DNA of 6,695 nucleotides, from the NCBI GenBank assembly GCA_021160625.1, contig JAGHCE010000173.1, positions 1-6,695 of the forward strand. Reading direction: 5' to 3'. Positions 5,460-6,695 of this stretch are shown in pieces. Made by a program: the position numbers and the translations under genes. The notes under the pieces were generated by a model that was not told where the DNA came from, did not search any database, and worked only from the letters and a program-made list of their open reading frames with translations. The DNA is from Planctomycetota bacterium (GTDB lineage: Bacteria > Planctomycetota > DG-23 > SLPQ01). Each line of letters begins with the position of its first letter. Position 1 is the first letter of the stretch.

Positions 5460-6695
5460 ATGCGGGTCGCGGTCTTCTGCCTGTTGTTTGCAGCCGCTGC
5501 CGCCGCGGCGGCCGAAGCGCCGCCCTCAAAAGGCGGTATCGCCCTTGTAATCGGCATAGACGGCTACGAGACGCTGGGCTCGCTTGATACCTGCCGAAAC
5601 GACGCGCGTGAATTCGCCGGCGTCCTCATTGACCACGGCGGCTACGCCCCTTCAAGGGTCATCCTCCTTACCGACGACGCTGCCGAGGGGCAAAACCGCC
5701 CCACGCTCGCCACGATGCGCCGCCGCATCTTGCAGGTCGCAAGGCTCGCGCGCCGGGGCGAGAGCCTCCTGGTCTATTTCTCCGGCCATGGCATCACGAA
5801 AAACGGCAAGGGCTTCCTCGTCCCCTCAGACGGCGACGCCGACAACGCCGTTTCCCTTGACTGGATGAAGACAACGCTCCAGGCTTCGAAAGCCTCATCG
5901 AAGATACTCATCCTCGACGCCTGCCATTCAGGCTCCGCCGCCAAGGGCGTAGGCGGAATTGCGCCGTCTCTGGTCAAGGATTCAACCGGCCTCGTTATGC
6001 TCCTCTCAAGCGCCGCTGGTGAGGTCAGCTACCCCCTATCGAAAGAGAAGCGGAGCGTCTTCTCGAAATACCTCGTCGACGGCCTTGCGGGAAAAGCCGA
6101 CACCGACTCCGACCGTTCGGTCACTCTTGCGGAACTTTTCTCCTACATCGAAGAGTCGCTTATCGACTGGTCGCTTGCAACAGGAAAAACACAGACGCCT
6201 GTTCTATATCCCAAGAAACCCCCAAATGTGGTGTTTGCAAGAGTTCAAAGCGCAGTGTTGTCGGCAAAGCTGAGCCAATCTGACACCATATCAGCCATTC
6301 ATGGGGCTGGCGACTTCTCTAAGACAGTGGCTAAGGTAAGCAATGCGGTTGTTTTGATGGTGATTGACAAACCCATTGACAGGTCCACGTTCCCGGATGA
6401 ACTGCCCAGCCCGTTGGAAGACACGTCGGGTTTTGCCGTTTCGGGCTGCGGCGTGATAATTGAATCTAAAGGCGAGCGCGGACTGGTTCTGACAAATAGC
6501 CACATCGTTGATGGTGCCACAGAGATAGTCGTCAAACTACATGACGGGAGGTCGTTCACAGGGGCCTTGGTCGGAACAGATCCACGGACCGACTTGGCTA
6601 TCGTGCGAATAGAAGCTAGAGGCCTCGTTTATATCGAATGGGGGGATTCCGACAAGATCAACTGTGGCGATGTGGCAATTGTCGTGGGCCTAAAT
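5460..6695 (+). CDS. Exported caspase-fold / HtrA-type double protease, 3' end outside window
   Basis: The frame is open for 412 codons and runs off the right edge. A signal peptide (MRVAVFCLLF then an alanine run, about 1-18) indicates export. Residues 25-250 form a peptidase C14 (caspase/metacaspase) domain: GGIALVIGIDGYE, the CRNDA motif, catalytic His110 in YFSGHG and catalytic Cys155 in LDACHSG. The D before AC resembles metacaspases, which cut after Arg or Lys. After a linker (about 251-290), residues 295-412 match the N-terminal half of an HtrA/DegP-type S1C serine protease: GCGVII, LTNSHIVDGA with catalytic His348, VVKLHDGRSF, GTDPRTDLA with catalytic Asp378, and GDSDKINCGD. The serine motif (GNSGGP) and any PDZ domain would lie beyond the window. 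GC content falls near residue 240. Both domain calls are firm; substrates and any mutual activation are unknown. Confidence 0.93.
   Translation, partial: MRVAVFCLLFAAAAAAAAEAPPSKGGIALVIGIDGYETLGSLDTCRNDAREFAGVLIDHGGYAPSRVILLTDDAAEGQNRPTLATMRRRILQVARLARRGESLLVYFSGHGITKNGKGFLVPSDGDADNAVSLDWMKTTLQASKASSKILILDACHSGSAAKGVGGIAPSLVKDSTGLVMLLSSAAGEVSYPLSKEKRSVFSKYLVDGLAGKADTDSDRSVTLAELFSYIEESLIDWSLATGKTQTPVLYPKKPPNVVFARVQSAVLSAKLSQSDTISAIHGAGDFSKTVAKVSNAVVLMVIDKPIDRSTFPDELPSPLEDTSGFAVSGCGVIIESKGERGLVLTNSHIVDGATEIVVKLHDGRSFTGALVGTDPRTDLAIVRIEARGLVYIEWGDSDKINCGDVAIVVGLN

Overview
The window comes from a high-GC, diderm (Gram-negative-type) bacterium. Sampled 60-base blocks run from about 58% to 67% GC in the main gene block. 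The diderm reading rests on several Sec signal peptides, a lipobox lipoprotein, LPP20/FlgT-like envelope domains and a secreted HtrA-type protease domain. I cannot name the phylum. All supported genes are on the + strand.

Layout. (1) 1-945 is the 3' part of a gene for a TPR-like plus SUMF1/formylglycine-generating-enzyme-like (C-type-lectin fold) protein. It lacks the catalytic cysteine pair of true FGEs. Its last ~35 codons look like the variable region of a diversity-generating retroelement (DGR) target, and a perfect GC-rich hairpin lies just downstream. No template repeat or reverse transcriptase is visible here. (2) 946-1156 is a structured spacer containing CCCTTT repeats, the hairpin and a long imperfect dyad. 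(3) 1157-2596 encodes an NtrC-type response regulator: receiver domain, sigma-54 AAA+ domain and an atypical C-terminal domain. (4) 2597-2795 is a control region with a textbook -24/-12 sigma-54 promoter, a possible upstream activator dyad and a leader hairpin. (5) 2796-5381 is a tight three-gene cluster: an exported protein with two tandem LPP20-like domains, an 80-residue lipoprotein, and an exported FlgT-N-like protein with a C-terminal membrane anchor. (6) From 5460 to the right edge runs an open gene for an exported caspase-fold protease fused to a trypsin-like HtrA/DegP protease domain. The window ends before its catalytic serine.

Working together (inference). The response regulator probably drives the sigma-54 promoter directly behind its own gene. 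That would switch on the three envelope proteins and, if transcription crosses the 78-bp gap with no clear terminator, the caspase-HtrA protein. The result would be a two-component, sigma-54-inducible envelope module ending in a two-protease fusion. No sensor kinase is in the window. The fusion shows a drop in GC and a loss of C-ending codon preference near the junction of its two protease halves, which suggests the HtrA half has a different origin.
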